A stretch of DNA of 36,053 bases from Aquipseudomonas alcaligenes NBRC 14159 (GCF_000467105.1 NZ_BATI01000030.1:1-36053); one strand, 5' to 3'; shown: positions 22,914 through 32,632, counted from the stretch's first letter. The notes: a model not told the origin generated them from the sequence alone. A program made the numbers and translations.

Positions 22914-23609
22914 TCAGGCCTTCTGGCGCACGATCTGGTAGCGCCGCCCCAGGTACCACACCGGCGCGCTGACGATGTGTACCAGGCGGGTGAAGGGGAA
23001 CAGCACGAACAGGCTCAGGCCGAGGAACACGTGCAGCTTGTACACCAGGCTCACCGGAGCGATGGCCGCGGCGGCCAGCTGCGGCTGCAGGGTCACGGTG
23101 TACTGCGCCCAGTCGGCCAGCATCACCATCACCGAGCCGTCCATGTGGTGGGTCGAGGCATAGATGGTGCCTAGGCCCAGCAGCAGCTGCACCAGCAGCA
23201 CGACCAGCACCAGGATGTCCGAACAGCTGGAGCTGGCGCGCACCCGGGCGTCGCTCAGGCGGCGCTTGAGCAGCATCAGCAGGCCGATCAGGCACAGGCC
23301 ACCGAAGATGCCGCCGGAGACCATCGCCAGCAGCTGCTTGTTCTCGGTGCTGATCACATGGTGATAGACCGAGGCCGGGGTCAGCAGGCCGACGAAGTGG
23401 CCGGCCAGCACGAACAGCACGCCGACATGGAACAGGTTGCTGGCGATACGCATGTAGCGGTGTTCGGCCGGGGTACGGTTGAAGATCTGGCTGGAACCGG
23501 CCTTCCAGCTGTACTGCGACAGATCGAAACGCGCCCAGCTGCCGATCAGGCAGACCGCCAGGGCGATATAGGGATACACGCCGAAGGCGAGGAAGTTCAG
23601 ATTAGCCAT
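22914..23609 (-). CDS. narI: Respiratory nitrate reductase, cytochrome b subunit (gamma)
   Basis: Encodes 231 residues with five membrane helices. The four haem-ligating histidines are found as His61/His71 and His193/His211, with the same spacings (10 and 18) as in E. coli NarI. It oxidises quinol at the membrane and passes electrons to NarH. AGGAGGT precedes the ATG at 23609, which overlaps the end of narJ by 8 nt. A longer reading of the frame is only an antisense-like extension into narJ. Confidence 0.96.
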   Translation of the reverse strand: MANLNFLAFGVYPYIALAVCLIGSWARFDLSQYSWKAGSSQIFNRTPAEHRYMRIASNLFHVGVLFVLAGHFVGLLTPASVYHHVISTENKQLLAMVSGGIFGGLCLIGLLMLLKRRLSDARVRASSSCSDILVLVVLLVQLLLGLGTIYASTHHMDGSVMVMLADWAQYTVTLQPQLAAAAIAPVSLVYKLHVFLGLSLFVLFPFTRLVHIVSAPVWYLGRRYQIVRQKA

Positions 23610-24357
23610 TGTGCACCTCCTGGGCCGGCACGCTGGCCGCCCCGTCCTGCTTGAAATCGATCCAGTGCAGCGGCACCGGCACCTCTTCGCGAGCCTTGCC
23701 CGGCATCGTAGTCTGGCTTGGGCAGCGGTCCTGCTGCTCGGCCTTGAGGAAGTCCACGGCCTCATCCTCCCACAACTTGTCCAGCGCTTCCAGGCTGTCG
23801 TCGCGCACCTCGCCGGCCACCTGCTCGCGCACCTCGGCCACCGCCACCGCCGGCTGTTCGCCGGCGATCTGCAGCAGCGCGCGGAAACACGCGGCGTAAG
23901 GGCTCTCGCGTTCCTCCAGGCGCGCCGCCAGCAGGGCCAGCAGGTGCGCCACGTCGGCCAGGCCCTCGCGGGCCTCGAGGTCCTCGCGGCTGGCCAGGTA
24001 CTCCAGGTACAGCGGGATGTAGTCGGGCAGCTCGCGCACGCCGATGGCGAACCCGGCGGCCTCGTACTGCGCCATCAGGTCGACCATGGCCTGGCCGCGG
24101 TCGCGCGACTCGCCATGCACGTGCTCAAACAGCAGCAGCGACAGGGCGCGGCCACGGTCGAACAGCTCGGTGTAGCGCTCCTGCACGTCCATCAGCTCGT
24201 CACCGGCCAGCTCGTCGAGCAGGCGCAGCAGCGAGCCGCGCTGGTCCGGGCTGATCTCGCGGGCGCTGCAGATGGCCTCGTCCAGCTCCTTGTGGGCGCT
24301 GCGCAGCGCCTCCTCGGGGTAGTCGAGCAACAGGGAAATCACCTTGAGAATCTGCAT
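23602..24357 (-). CDS. narJ: Nitrate reductase assembly chaperone (delta)
   Basis: Encodes 251 residues. Family marks are LKVISLLLDYPEE at the N terminus, LSLLLFEHVHGESRDRGQAM and LPDYIPLYLEYLA. NarJ binds the NarG N terminus and helps insert the Mo cofactor before membrane docking. Two ATGs are possible: 24363 overlaps the narH stop (ATGA) but lies only 1-2 nt from GGAGG, while 24357 has the proper 7-nt spacing and is chosen. The start overlaps almost directly with narH and its end overlaps narI. Confidence 0.94.
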   Translation of the reverse strand: MQILKVISLLLDYPEEALRSAHKELDEAICSAREISPDQRGSLLRLLDELAGDELMDVQERYTELFDRGRALSLLLFEHVHGESRDRGQAMVDLMAQYEAAGFAIGVRELPDYIPLYLEYLASREDLEAREGLADVAHLLALLAARLEERESPYAACFRALLQIAGEQPAVAVAEVREQVAGEVRDDSLEALDKLWEDEAVDFLKAEQQDRCPSQTTMPGKAREEVPVPLHWIDFKQDGAASVPAQEVHNG

Positions 24358-24359
24358 GG

Positions 24360-25898
24360 TCATTCCTCCCAGATCTGCACGGTCTTGAGGATGTCGCGCT
24401 TGTTGGCCTTCTTGGCGCCGAACATGTTGGTGTCCGACGAGCCACTGCAGCCGCTGCCGAAGCTGAAGCCACAGCCGGAGCGCTCGGCGAAGGCATCGCT
24501 CATGGCCTCCTCGCGGTGCGCCGACGGAATCACGTAGCGATCCTCGTAGTTGGCGATGGCCAGGTAGCGGTACATGTCCTCGCACTGCGCCACGGAGAGA
24601 CCGACCGACTCCAGCACCTTGAGGTCCTGCACGCCGTCGACCTGCTCGGCGCGCTTGTAGGCACGCATCGCCAGCAGGCGCTTGAGGGCCAGCTTGACCG
24701 GCTGCTCGTCACCGGCGGTGAGCAGATTGGCCAGGTAGCGTACCGGGATGCGCAGGCTGTCCACGTCCGGCAGCACGCCATCCATGCTCACGCTGCCCTT
24801 GGCGGCGGCGTTCTGGATCGGCGACAGCGGCGGCACGTACCAGACCATCGGCAGGGTGCGGTATTCCGGGTGCAGCGGCAGGGCCAGCTGCCAGTCCACC
24901 GCCAGCTTGTACACCGGCGACTTCTGCGCGGCCTCGATCACCGACAGCGGCACGCCGTCCTTCAGCGCCTGCTCGATCACCTTGGGATCGTTCGGGTCGA
25001 GGAAGATCTCCAGCTGCTTCTGGTACAGGTCCTGCTCGCTCGGGGTGCTGGCCACCTCGTGGATGCGGTCGGCGTCATACAGCAGCACGCCGAGGTAGCG
25101 GATGCGGCCCACGCAGGTTTCCGAGCACACGGTCGGCATGCCGGCTTCGATGCGCGGGTAGCAGAAGATGCACTTCTCGGATTTACCGCTCTTCCAGTTG
25201 AAGTAAATCTTCTTGTACGGGCAGCCGCTGATGCACATGCGCCAGCCGCGGCACTTCTCCTGGTCGATGAGGACGATGCCGTCCTCCTCGCGCTTGTAGA
25301 TCGCGCCGCTCGGGCAGGAGGCCGCGCACGCCGGGTTGAGGCAGTGCTCGCACAGGCGCGGCAGGTACATCATGAAGGTGTTTTCGTACTCGCCGTAGAT
25401 GTCGGCCTGCACCTTGTCGAAGTTCTTGTCCTTGCGCCGCTTGGCGAACTCGGTGCCGAGAATCTCCTCCCAGTTCGGGCCCCACTCGATCTTCTCCATG
25501 CGTTGGCCGGAGATCACCGAACGCGGCCGGGCCACCGGCTGGTGGTTACCCAGCGGCGCGGTGTGCAGGTGCTGGTAGTCGAAGTCGAACGGCTCGTAGT
25601 AGTCGTCGATGCTCGGCAGGTCCGGGTTGGAGAAGATGTTCGCCAGCACGCGGAACTTGCCGCCGATCTTCGGGTTGATCGAACCATCCTTGTTGCGTAC
25701 CCAGCCGCCTTTCCACTTCTCCTGGTTTTCCCACTCTTTCGGGTAGCCGATACCGGGCTTGGTCTCGACGTTGTTGAACCAGGCGTATTCCATGCCTTCA
25801 CGGCTGGTCCAGACGTTTTTGCAGGTGATCGAGCAGGTGTGGCAGCCGATGCACTTGTCCAGGTTCAGGACCATGCCCACTTGTGAACGAATTTTCAT
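24360..25898 (-). CDS. narH: Respiratory nitrate reductase, iron-sulfur subunit (beta)
   Basis: Encodes 512 residues, the normal length. The first Fe-S motif is CIGCHTCSITC (Cys16, 19, 22, 26), followed by CEHCLNPACAASCP. In CRGWRMC a Trp replaces a Cys, the known signature of the [3Fe-4S] cluster, and CIFCYPRIEAG completes the set. It passes electrons from NarI to NarG on the cytoplasmic side. GAGGAG precedes the ATG at 25898, 11 nt after the narG stop. Confidence 0.97.
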   Translation of the reverse strand: MKIRSQVGMVLNLDKCIGCHTCSITCKNVWTSREGMEYAWFNNVETKPGIGYPKEWENQEKWKGGWVRNKDGSINPKIGGKFRVLANIFSNPDLPSIDDYYEPFDFDYQHLHTAPLGNHQPVARPRSVISGQRMEKIEWGPNWEEILGTEFAKRRKDKNFDKVQADIYGEYENTFMMYLPRLCEHCLNPACAASCPSGAIYKREEDGIVLIDQEKCRGWRMCISGCPYKKIYFNWKSGKSEKCIFCYPRIEAGMPTVCSETCVGRIRYLGVLLYDADRIHEVASTPSEQDLYQKQLEIFLDPNDPKVIEQALKDGVPLSVIEAAQKSPVYKLAVDWQLALPLHPEYRTLPMVWYVPPLSPIQNAAAKGSVSMDGVLPDVDSLRIPVRYLANLLTAGDEQPVKLALKRLLAMRAYKRAEQVDGVQDLKVLESVGLSVAQCEDMYRYLAIANYEDRYVIPSAHREEAMSDAFAERSGCGFSFGSGCSGSSDTNMFGAKKANKRDILKTVQIWEE

Positions 25899-25909
25899 GT
25901 CGGCTCTCC

Positions 25910-28900
25910 TCACTCGATCTCGGTCGGCAGCGGTTGTGGCAGGGCGTCGCCGTTAGGCCCGTCCAGCCAGTCCACCTTGTTCATCTTGCGCACCACGACG
26001 AACTCGTCGCGGTTGCAGCCCACGGTGCCGTAGTAGTTGAAGCCGTAGGCCAGCTGGGCGTAGCCACCGATCATATGGGTGGGCTTGAGCACCACGCGGG
26101 TCACCGAGTTGTGGTGGCCACCGCGGGTCTGGGTGCTCTCGGCGCCGGGCACATTCACGATGCGTTCCTGGGCGTGGTACATCATCACCATGCCTTCCTT
26201 GACCCGCTGGCTGACCACCGCGCGGGCGGTCAGGGCGCCGTTGGCGTTGAAGCACTCGATCCAGTCGTTGTCCTCGATGCCGACCTTCTTCGCGTCGATC
26301 TCGCTCATCCACACGATCGGACCGCCACGGCTCAGGGTGAGCATGATCAGGTTGTCGGTGTAGGTGCTGTGGATGCCCCACTTCTGGTGCGGGGTGATCC
26401 AGTTCAGGCAGATCTCCGGGTTGCCGTTGGACATCTTGCCCTTCACGTAGCCGGTCGAGCGGGTGTTGATCGGCGGCCGGTAGCTCATCAGGCCCTCGCC
26501 GAAGGCCAGCATCCAGGGGTGATCCTGGTAGAACTGCTGGCGACCGGTGATGGTGCGCCACGGGATCAGCTCGTGGACGTTGGTGTAGCCGGCGTTGTAG
26601 GACACATGCTCGTCTTCCAGGCCGGACCAGGTCGGGCTGGAGATGATCTTGCGCGGCTGCGCCTGGATATCGCGGAAGCGGATCGCCTCATGCTCCTTGG
26701 GCAGCGCCAGGTGGCTGTGATCGCGACCGGTGAACTCCGACAGCGCGGCCCAGGCCTTCACGGCAACATGGCCGTTGGTTTCCGGAGCCAGCGAGAGGAT
26801 GACCTCCGCCGCGTCGATGGCCGACTCGATCTTTGGCCGGCCCTGGCTGACGCCCTCCTCGCGCACCTTGTAGTTCAGCTCGCCGAGGAACTCGACCTCG
26901 TGCTCGGTGTTCCAGTTGATGCCCTTGCCGCCGTTGCCCAGCTTGTCCAGCAGCGGGCCGAGCGAGGTGAACTTCTTGTAGGTGTTCGGGTAGTCGCGCT
27001 CGACCACCGTGATGTTCGGGCAGTTCTTGCCCGGCTGCGGCGCCACGCCCGCGGTCTTCCAGTCGCTGCCACCGAAGGGCTGCGCCAGCTCGCCGGGGGT
27101 GTCGTGCAGCAAAGGCACTGTGACCAGGTCCTGCTCGACGCCCAGGTGCCCCTTGGCCATCTCGGAGAAGGACTTGGCGATGCCCTTGTAGATCTCCCAG
27201 TCCGAACGCGCTTCCCAGGCCGGATCGATGGCGGCCGACAGCGGGTGGATGAAGGGGTGCATGTCCGAGGTGTTCATGTCGTCCTTCTCGTACCAGGTCG
27301 CGGTCGGCAGGACGATGTCGGAGTACACGCAGGTCGAGGACATGCGGAAGTCCAGGGTAGTCACCAGGTCGAGCTTGCCGATGGCGCCCTCGTCCACCCA
27401 CTCGGCCTCGTTCGGCTTGAAGCCGCCGCGCTTGCCGAGGTCCTCGTTCATCACGCCGTTCTTGGTACCCAGCAGGTACTTGAGCATGTACTCGTGGCCC
27501 TTGCCCGAGCTGCCCAGCAGGTTGGAGCGCCAGATGAACATGTTGCGCGGGAAGTTGACCGGGTTGTCCGGCTGTTCACAGGAGAAGCGCAGCGAGCCGT
27601 CGGCCAGCGACTTGGTCACGTAGTCCACCGGCGACAGACCGGCGGCCTTGGCGTCGCGGCAGATCTGCAGCGGGTTGCGGTTCAGCTGCGGGGCGCTCGG
27701 CAGCCAGCCGGCGCGCTCGGCGCGGATGTTGTAGTCGAGCATGTGCTCGGGGAACTGCGACTTGTCGGCCAGCGGCGAGAGCACCTCGTGAATGCTCATC
27801 TTCTCGTGGCGCCACTGCGAGCTGTGGTTGTAGAAGAAGCTGGTGCCGTTCATCTGCCGCGGCGGACGGCTCCAGTCCAGGCCGAAGGCCAGCGGCAGCC
27901 AGCCGCACTGCGGACGCAGCTTCTCCTGGCCGACGTAGTGGGCCCAACCGCCACCGGTCTGACCCACGCAGCCGCACAACATCAGCATGTTGATCAGGCC
28001 GCGGTAGTTCATGTCCATGTGGTACCAGTGGTTCATCGCCGCACCGACGATGATCATGGAACGGCCCTTGGTCTTGTCGGCGTTGTCGGCGAACTCGCGG
28101 GCGATCTGGATGGCCTTCTCGCGGCTGACGCCGGTGATCTTCTCCTGCCAGGCCGGGGTGCCCGGCACGCGGTCGTCGTCATAGTGGTTGGCGACGTTGG
28201 CGCCGCCCAGGCCACGGTCGATGCCGAGGTTGGCGGCCATCAGGTCGAACACGCTGGCGACCCGCGCCTGGCTGCCGTCGGCCAGGATCACGGTGCGCAC
28301 CGGTACGCGGCGCAGCTGGATCTCCTCGCCCGGCACGGCAGTGAAGTACTCGTGGGTCTGCCCGCCGAAATAAGGGAAGGCGACTTCCGCCACTTCGCCA
28401 CTGTCGATCTGGCTGAGCTTGAGATCGATCTCGCGCCCGGCGCCGCCCTCGCGGGCCTCGATGTTCCACTTGCCCTTCTCGCCCCAGCGGTAGCCGATGG
28501 AGCCCTGCGGCGACACCAGCTCGCCCGAGGCGTCGACGGCGATGGTCTTCCACTCGGGGTTGTTGCCCTGGCCGAGGCTGTCGGTCAGGTCGCTGGCACG
28601 CAGGAAGCGCTCGGCGCGGTAGCTGCCGTCCTGCTCATTGAGCAGCACCAGCATCGGCAGGTCGGTGTAGCGCTTGGCGTAGTCGGTGAAGTAGGCGCTG
28701 GGCTTCTCCAGGTGGAATTCCTTGAAGATGACGTGGGCGAAGGCCTGCGCCAGCGCCGCGTCGGTGCCCTGCTTGGGGTTGAGCCAGAGGTCGGTGAGTT
28801 TGGCCACCTCGGCGTAGTCTGGGGTGATGGCCACGGTCTTGGTGCCCTTGTAGCGCACCTCGGTGAAGAAGTGCGCGTCCGGGGTACGGGTCTGCGGAAC

Positions 28901-29665
28901 GTTGGAGCCCCAGGCGATGATGTAGTTGGAGTTGTACCAGTCGGCCGATTCCGGCACGTCGGTCTGCTCGCCCCACACCTGCGGCGAGGACGGCGGCAGG
29001 TCGCAGTACCAATCGTAGAAGCTGAGGCACACGCCGCCGATCAGCGACAGGTAACGGCTACCGGCGGCATAGCTGACCATGGACATGGCCGGGATCGGCG
29101 AGAAGCCGACCACGCGGTCCGGGCCGAACTGCTTGACGGTGTAGACGTTGGCCGCGGCGATGATCTCGTTGACCTCGTTCCAGCTGGAACGGATGAAGCC
29201 GCCCATGCCGCGCTTGCTCTTGTAGCTTTCGGCCTTGACCGGGTCGCTGACGATGCTGGCCCAGGCCTCGACCGGCGCCAGGGTCTTGCGTGCTTCGCGC
29301 CAGAGTCTCAGCAGGGGTTTACGGACCTTGGGGTATTTAAGGCGGTTGGCACTGTAGATGTACCAGCTGTAGCTGGCGCCGCGCGGGCAGCCACGCGGTT
29401 CGTGGTTGGGCAGGTCGTTACGGGTGCGCGGGTAGTCGGTCTGCTGGGTTTCCCAGGTGATCAGGCCGTTCTTCACGTAGATCTTCCAGGAGCACGACCC
29501 GGTGCAGTTCACCCCGTGGGTGGAGCGCACGATCTTGTCGTACTGCCAGCGCGAACGGTAGACGTTCTCCCAGTCACGCGATTCCTTGCGGGTCTCGCCA
29601 TGACCGTCGGCGAACTCCCCCTGCTTGCGATTGAAGAAGCGCAGCTGGTCGAGTATGTGGCTCAT
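25910..29665 (-). CDS. narG: Respiratory nitrate reductase, catalytic molybdenum subunit (alpha)
   Basis: Encodes 1251 residues. The FS0 cluster ligands His50, Cys54, Cys58 and Cys93 (HX3CX3CX34C) have the same numbers as in E. coli NarG. Asp222 in YDWYCDLPP is the Mo ligand. It reduces nitrate to nitrite in the cytoplasm, within NarGHI. GAGGAAGAG precedes the ATG. No twin-arginine signal is expected for this cytoplasmic-facing type and none is seen. It follows narK2 by 64 nt, with a strong hairpin in the gap. Confidence 0.98.
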   Translation of the reverse strand: MSHILDQLRFFNRKQGEFADGHGETRKESRDWENVYRSRWQYDKIVRSTHGVNCTGSCSWKIYVKNGLITWETQQTDYPRTRNDLPNHEPRGCPRGASYSWYIYSANRLKYPKVRKPLLRLWREARKTLAPVEAWASIVSDPVKAESYKSKRGMGGFIRSSWNEVNEIIAAANVYTVKQFGPDRVVGFSPIPAMSMVSYAAGSRYLSLIGGVCLSFYDWYCDLPPSSPQVWGEQTDVPESADWYNSNYIIAWGSNVPQTRTPDAHFFTEVRYKGTKTVAITPDYAEVAKLTDLWLNPKQGTDAALAQAFAHVIFKEFHLEKPSAYFTDYAKRYTDLPMLVLLNEQDGSYRAERFLRASDLTDSLGQGNNPEWKTIAVDASGELVSPQGSIGYRWGEKGKWNIEAREGGAGREIDLKLSQIDSGEVAEVAFPYFGGQTHEYFTAVPGEEIQLRRVPVRTVILADGSQARVASVFDLMAANLGIDRGLGGANVANHYDDDRVPGTPAWQEKITGVSREKAIQIAREFADNADKTKGRSMIIVGAAMNHWYHMDMNYRGLINMLMLCGCVGQTGGGWAHYVGQEKLRPQCGWLPLAFGLDWSRPPRQMNGTSFFYNHSSQWRHEKMSIHEVLSPLADKSQFPEHMLDYNIRAERAGWLPSAPQLNRNPLQICRDAKAAGLSPVDYVTKSLADGSLRFSCEQPDNPVNFPRNMFIWRSNLLGSSGKGHEYMLKYLLGTKNGVMNEDLGKRGGFKPNEAEWVDEGAIGKLDLVTTLDFRMSSTCVYSDIVLPTATWYEKDDMNTSDMHPFIHPLSAAIDPAWEARSDWEIYKGIAKSFSEMAKGHLGVEQDLVTVPLLHDTPGELAQPFGGSDWKTAGVAPQPGKNCPNITVVERDYPNTYKKFTSLGPLLDKLGNGGKGINWNTEHEVEFLGELNYKVREEGVSQGRPKIESAIDAAEVILSLAPETNGHVAVKAWAALSEFTGRDHSHLALPKEHEAIRFRDIQAQPRKIISSPTWSGLEDEHVSYNAGYTNVHELIPWRTITGRQQFYQDHPWMLAFGEGLMSYRPPINTRSTGYVKGKMSNGNPEICLNWITPHQKWGIHSTYTDNLIMLTLSRGGPIVWMSEIDAKKVGIEDNDWIECFNANGALTARAVVSQRVKEGMVMMYHAQERIVNVPGAESTQTRGGHHNSVTRVVLKPTHMIGGYAQLAYGFNYYGTVGCNRDEFVVVRKMNKVDWLDGPNGDALPQPLPTEIE

Positions 29666-29684
29666 TTTCTCTTCCTCTCAGGCT

Positions 29685-29706
29685 GAGCGCGGGCGGCCCC
29701 GCGCTC
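29685..29706. other. Strong hairpin between narK2 and narG
   Basis: GAGCGCGGG (29685-29693) pairs perfectly with CCCGCGCTC (29698-29706) around a CGGC loop. No T-run follows on the minus strand. It ends about 20 nt before the narG ATG, so an RNA processing or stability element is more likely than a full terminator. Confidence 0.6.
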
Positions 29707-29729
29707 GTCATTTCTTGGGTTGTGGCGGA

Positions 29730-31145
29730 CTAGCAGGGGGTCTCTGCGCCCTTGCGCGAGTACCACCACCAGGTGACCAGGATGCAGCTGACGTAGTAGC
29801 CAACGAACACGTACAGGGCGACCTCGGGCCCGCCGGTGAGGGCGATGGAGCTGCCGAAGGACTTGGGAATGAAGAAGGCGCCGAAGGCCCCGATGGCCGA
29901 GCTGAAGCCGAGCACCGCAGCCGATTCCTTGCCGGCGGCCTTGATCGCCTGCTCCTTCTCGGCGGCGCCCTTGCCGGCGCTGAGGCGCTCGTGCAGGGTG
30001 CGGAAGATCACCGGGATCATGCGGAAGGTGGAACCGTTGCCGATGCCGGTGGTGACGAACAGCAGCATGAACATGGCCAGGAAGCCGTAGAAGTTGCCGC
30101 CCTGGCCGCCCTGCGGCAGGAAGGCGATCACCCCGAACACCGCGGCGATCATCAGCACGAAGTTCCACAGGGTCACCCGCGCGCCACCCAGCTTGTCCGC
30201 CACCCAGCCGCCCAGCGGACGCACCAGGGCGCCGACCAGCGGGCCGAGGAAGGCGAACTTGAGCGCGTTGACCTCGGGGAAGGAATGCTTGATCAGCAGC
30301 GGGAAGGCCGCGGCGAAGCCGATGAAGGAACCGAAGGTGGCCAGGTACAGCCAGCACATCAGCCAGTTGTGCTTGCGCCTGAAGATCACCGCCTGCTCGG
30401 CGAAGGAGGCACGGGCCGAGGCCAGGTCGTTCATGCCGAACCAGGCCGCCAGGGTCACCGCCGCGATCAGCGGCACCCACACCAGGCCGGCGTTCTGCAG
30501 CCACAGCTGGCTGCCATCCGCCAGTTCCTGCGGCTTGCCGCCGACCGCGCCGAACAGGCCGAAGCCGATGACCAGCGGCACCAGAAACTGCATGGCCGAC
30601 ACGCCCAGGTTACCCAGGCCGGCGTTCAGGCCCAGGGCGGTGCCCTGCTGCGCCTTGGGGTAGAAGAAGCTGATGTTGGACATCGAGGAGGCGAAGTTGC
30701 CGCCACCGAAGCCGCACAGCAGGGCGATGATCACGAACACGCTGTAGGGCGTGCCCGGGTCCTGCACGGCGAAGCCCATCCAGATCGACGGAATCAGCAG
30801 CGAGGCGGTGCTTAGTGCGGTCCAGCGGCGCCCACCGAACACCGGCACCATGAACGAATAGAAGATGCGGAAGGTCGCCCCGGACAGCCCCGGCAGTGCC
30901 GCCAGCCAGAACAACTGATCGGTGCTGAAGCTGAAGCCGATGGCATTGAGGCGCACGATCACCGTACTCCACACCATCCACACGGCGAAGGCGAGAAACA
31001 GCGCGGGAATCGAGATCCACAGGTTGCGGGTGGCGATGGCCTTGCCGATGGAACCCCAGAAATGCGGATCCTCCGGACGCCAGTCCTCGATCACCGGCCC
31101 TTGCCGGGGCGGCTGCCCCATGGCCGGATTCTTGGTTGCGGACAT
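29730..31145 (-). CDS. narK2: Nitrate/nitrite transporter, NarK2 type
   Basis: Encodes 471 residues with 12 membrane helices of the major facilitator superfamily. It is of the NarK2 type: a cytoplasmic N terminus (IEDWRPEDPHFWGSIGKAIA), then the family-typical GFGGGNFASSMSNISFFYP and, late, TTGIGNGSTFRMIPVIF. It exchanges nitrate for nitrite across the inner membrane. AAGGAG precedes the ATG. It is second in the nar operon, 14 nt after narK1. The protein ends in a short tail with Cys at the last residue. Confidence 0.95.
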   Translation of the reverse strand: MSATKNPAMGQPPRQGPVIEDWRPEDPHFWGSIGKAIATRNLWISIPALFLAFAVWMVWSTVIVRLNAIGFSFSTDQLFWLAALPGLSGATFRIFYSFMVPVFGGRRWTALSTASLLIPSIWMGFAVQDPGTPYSVFVIIALLCGFGGGNFASSMSNISFFYPKAQQGTALGLNAGLGNLGVSAMQFLVPLVIGFGLFGAVGGKPQELADGSQLWLQNAGLVWVPLIAAVTLAAWFGMNDLASARASFAEQAVIFRRKHNWLMCWLYLATFGSFIGFAAAFPLLIKHSFPEVNALKFAFLGPLVGALVRPLGGWVADKLGGARVTLWNFVLMIAAVFGVIAFLPQGGQGGNFYGFLAMFMLLFVTTGIGNGSTFRMIPVIFRTLHERLSAGKGAAEKEQAIKAAGKESAAVLGFSSAIGAFGAFFIPKSFGSSIALTGGPEVALYVFVGYYVSCILVTWWWYSRKGAETPC

Positions 31146-31159
31146 GCTCAGTCTCCTTG

Positions 31160-32422
31160 TCAGGAAGCGGAATTCATGGGGCCGGTGGAACCCGAACCCA
31201 TAACCGGGGTTTTGCGAACCTCGCTGAGGTACATCCAGATCAGGGAGACCCAGACCACGCCGTACATCAGCATGAAGCAGGAGCTGCGCACGCCGGTGAG
31301 GTCCACCAGGGCGCCGAACATGATCGGCAGGACGAAGCCGCCCAGGCCGCCGGCGAGGCCGACGATGCCGGACACGGCGCCCATGCGATCAGGGAATTCG
31401 TTGGAGATGTACTTGAACACCGAGGCCTTGCCGAAGGCCCAGGCGATGCCCATGACGAACATCAGCGCGGTGAACACCCAGACGTTGAGGCCGATGTGGA
31501 AGGTCTGCGGGCCGTTGACCGTGTGCACGGTGAAGTCGGTCTGCGGGTAGGACAGGATGAACAGGCATACCCAGCTCACCCACATCACCCACCAGGTCAC
31601 GCTGTGCGCGCCCCATTTGTCCGACATCCAGCCGCCGATGGCGCGCAGCACGCCGCCCGGCAGGGAGAAGCAGGCGGCCAGCAGCGCCGCGCTCTGCAGG
31701 CTGAAGCCGTACTCCTGCACGTAGTACTTGGTCATCCACAGGGCCAGCGCGACGTAGCCGCCGAAGACGATCGAGTAGTACTGGCAGTAGCGCCAGACGC
31801 GCGGGTCCTTCAGGGTCTTCAGCTGCTCGCCCAGCGACACGCTGCTCGGCACCCGGTGCGCCTTGTTCTCGTAGGTGAGGAACCAGAACAGCAGCGCGGT
31901 GATGAACATGATCGCCGAGTAGACCTTCGGCACCATCTGCCAGCTGGCGGCGGCGATGATCGCCGGGGCGATGAACTTGGTCAGCGCCGAGCCGGCGTTG
32001 CCCGCGCCGAAGATGCCCATGGCCAGGCCCTGGCTGGACTTGTCGAACCATTTGGCGACGTAGGCGATACCTACCGAGAAGGAGCCGCCGGCCAGGCCGA
32101 CGAACAGCCCGAGGACGAGGAACTGCCAGTACTGGGTGGCCTCGCTGATCAGGTAGATTGGCAGCACGCAGACCAGCATCAGCACGAAGAACACGATGCG
32201 TCCGCCGAAGCGGTCGGTGAGCATGCCCAGCGGCAGGCGGATCAGCGAACCGGTCAGGACCGGCGTCGAGGCCAGCAGGCCGAACTGGGTCTCGTTGAGC
32301 TGCAGCAGTTCCTTGATGGGTACACCGAGTACCGCGAACATCATCCACACCATGAAGCAGATGGTGAACGCGGCGGTGCTCATCCCCAGCACCAACCCCT
32401 GTTGCATTTTCTGGCTCGCCAT
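31160..32422 (-). CDS. narK1: Nitrate/nitrite transporter, NarK1 type
   Basis: Encodes 420 residues, 12 membrane helices. It is of the NarK1 type, thought to be a nitrate/H+ symporter (SLIRLPLGMLTDRFGGR, LAGGSFSVGIAYVAKWF, GIFGAGNAGSALTKF). The ATG at 32422 is chosen: GGGAG lies 7 nt before it, and the Anr box places the transcript start near 32445, one base inside the alternative ATG at 32446. First gene of the operon, divergent from narX. Confidence 0.94.
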   Translation of the reverse strand: MASQKMQQGLVLGMSTAAFTICFMVWMMFAVLGVPIKELLQLNETQFGLLASTPVLTGSLIRLPLGMLTDRFGGRIVFFVLMLVCVLPIYLISEATQYWQFLVLGLFVGLAGGSFSVGIAYVAKWFDKSSQGLAMGIFGAGNAGSALTKFIAPAIIAAASWQMVPKVYSAIMFITALLFWFLTYENKAHRVPSSVSLGEQLKTLKDPRVWRYCQYYSIVFGGYVALALWMTKYYVQEYGFSLQSAALLAACFSLPGGVLRAIGGWMSDKWGAHSVTWWVMWVSWVCLFILSYPQTDFTVHTVNGPQTFHIGLNVWVFTALMFVMGIAWAFGKASVFKYISNEFPDRMGAVSGIVGLAGGLGGFVLPIMFGALVDLTGVRSSCFMLMYGVVWVSLIWMYLSEVRKTPVMGSGSTGPMNSAS

Positions 32423-32479
32423 GAACGCTCTCCCAAGCTGTTTCATGGCTGCAGGCTATTGCCAGGGGGCCGTCGTTTC

Positions 32480-32493
32480 TTGATCTGGATCAA
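32480..32493 (-). promoter_or_regulatory. Perfect Anr (FNR-type) box of the nar operon
   Basis: TTGATCTGGATCAA matches TTGAT-N4-ATCAA at all 10 conserved positions. At -41.5 it gives a transcript start near 32445, with a weak -10 (TAGCCT, 32458-32453) and a 23-nt leader before narK1. Confidence 0.88.
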
Positions 32494-32563
32494 GGAGCAC
32501 CGGCGCCCTCACGACCTACCATTGCCCCAACTACCACCAAAGTGATAGTGGCGAAAATCAATA

Positions 32564-32632
32564 ATAAATCCTTTTAAATCATGGATTTATCGCAATAGCA
32601 GAGCCTCGGCCGGTGGATCGCGGAGCGCTCCG
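32564..32632. promoter_or_regulatory. Inverted repeats in the narK1-narX intergenic region
   Basis: ATAAATCC (32564-32571) and GGATTTAT (32583-32590) form a perfect 8-bp inverted repeat with an 11-nt AT-rich spacer. CGGAGCGCTCCG (32621-32632) is a perfect 12-bp palindrome just before the narX ribosome site and could fold in the leader. NarL heptamers (TACYYMT) are not convincing here; the best is TACCATT at 32517-32523, 6 of 7. Confidence 0.45.

Noticed and set aside
25883..29686. A 1267-codon open frame antisense to narG
   Set aside because: It arises from the codon bias of the GC-rich narG gene, which leaves the opposite frame free of stops. Its translation is repetitive, rich in Val, Gly, His, Asp and Leu, has no recognisable domain and covers the entire well-supported narG.
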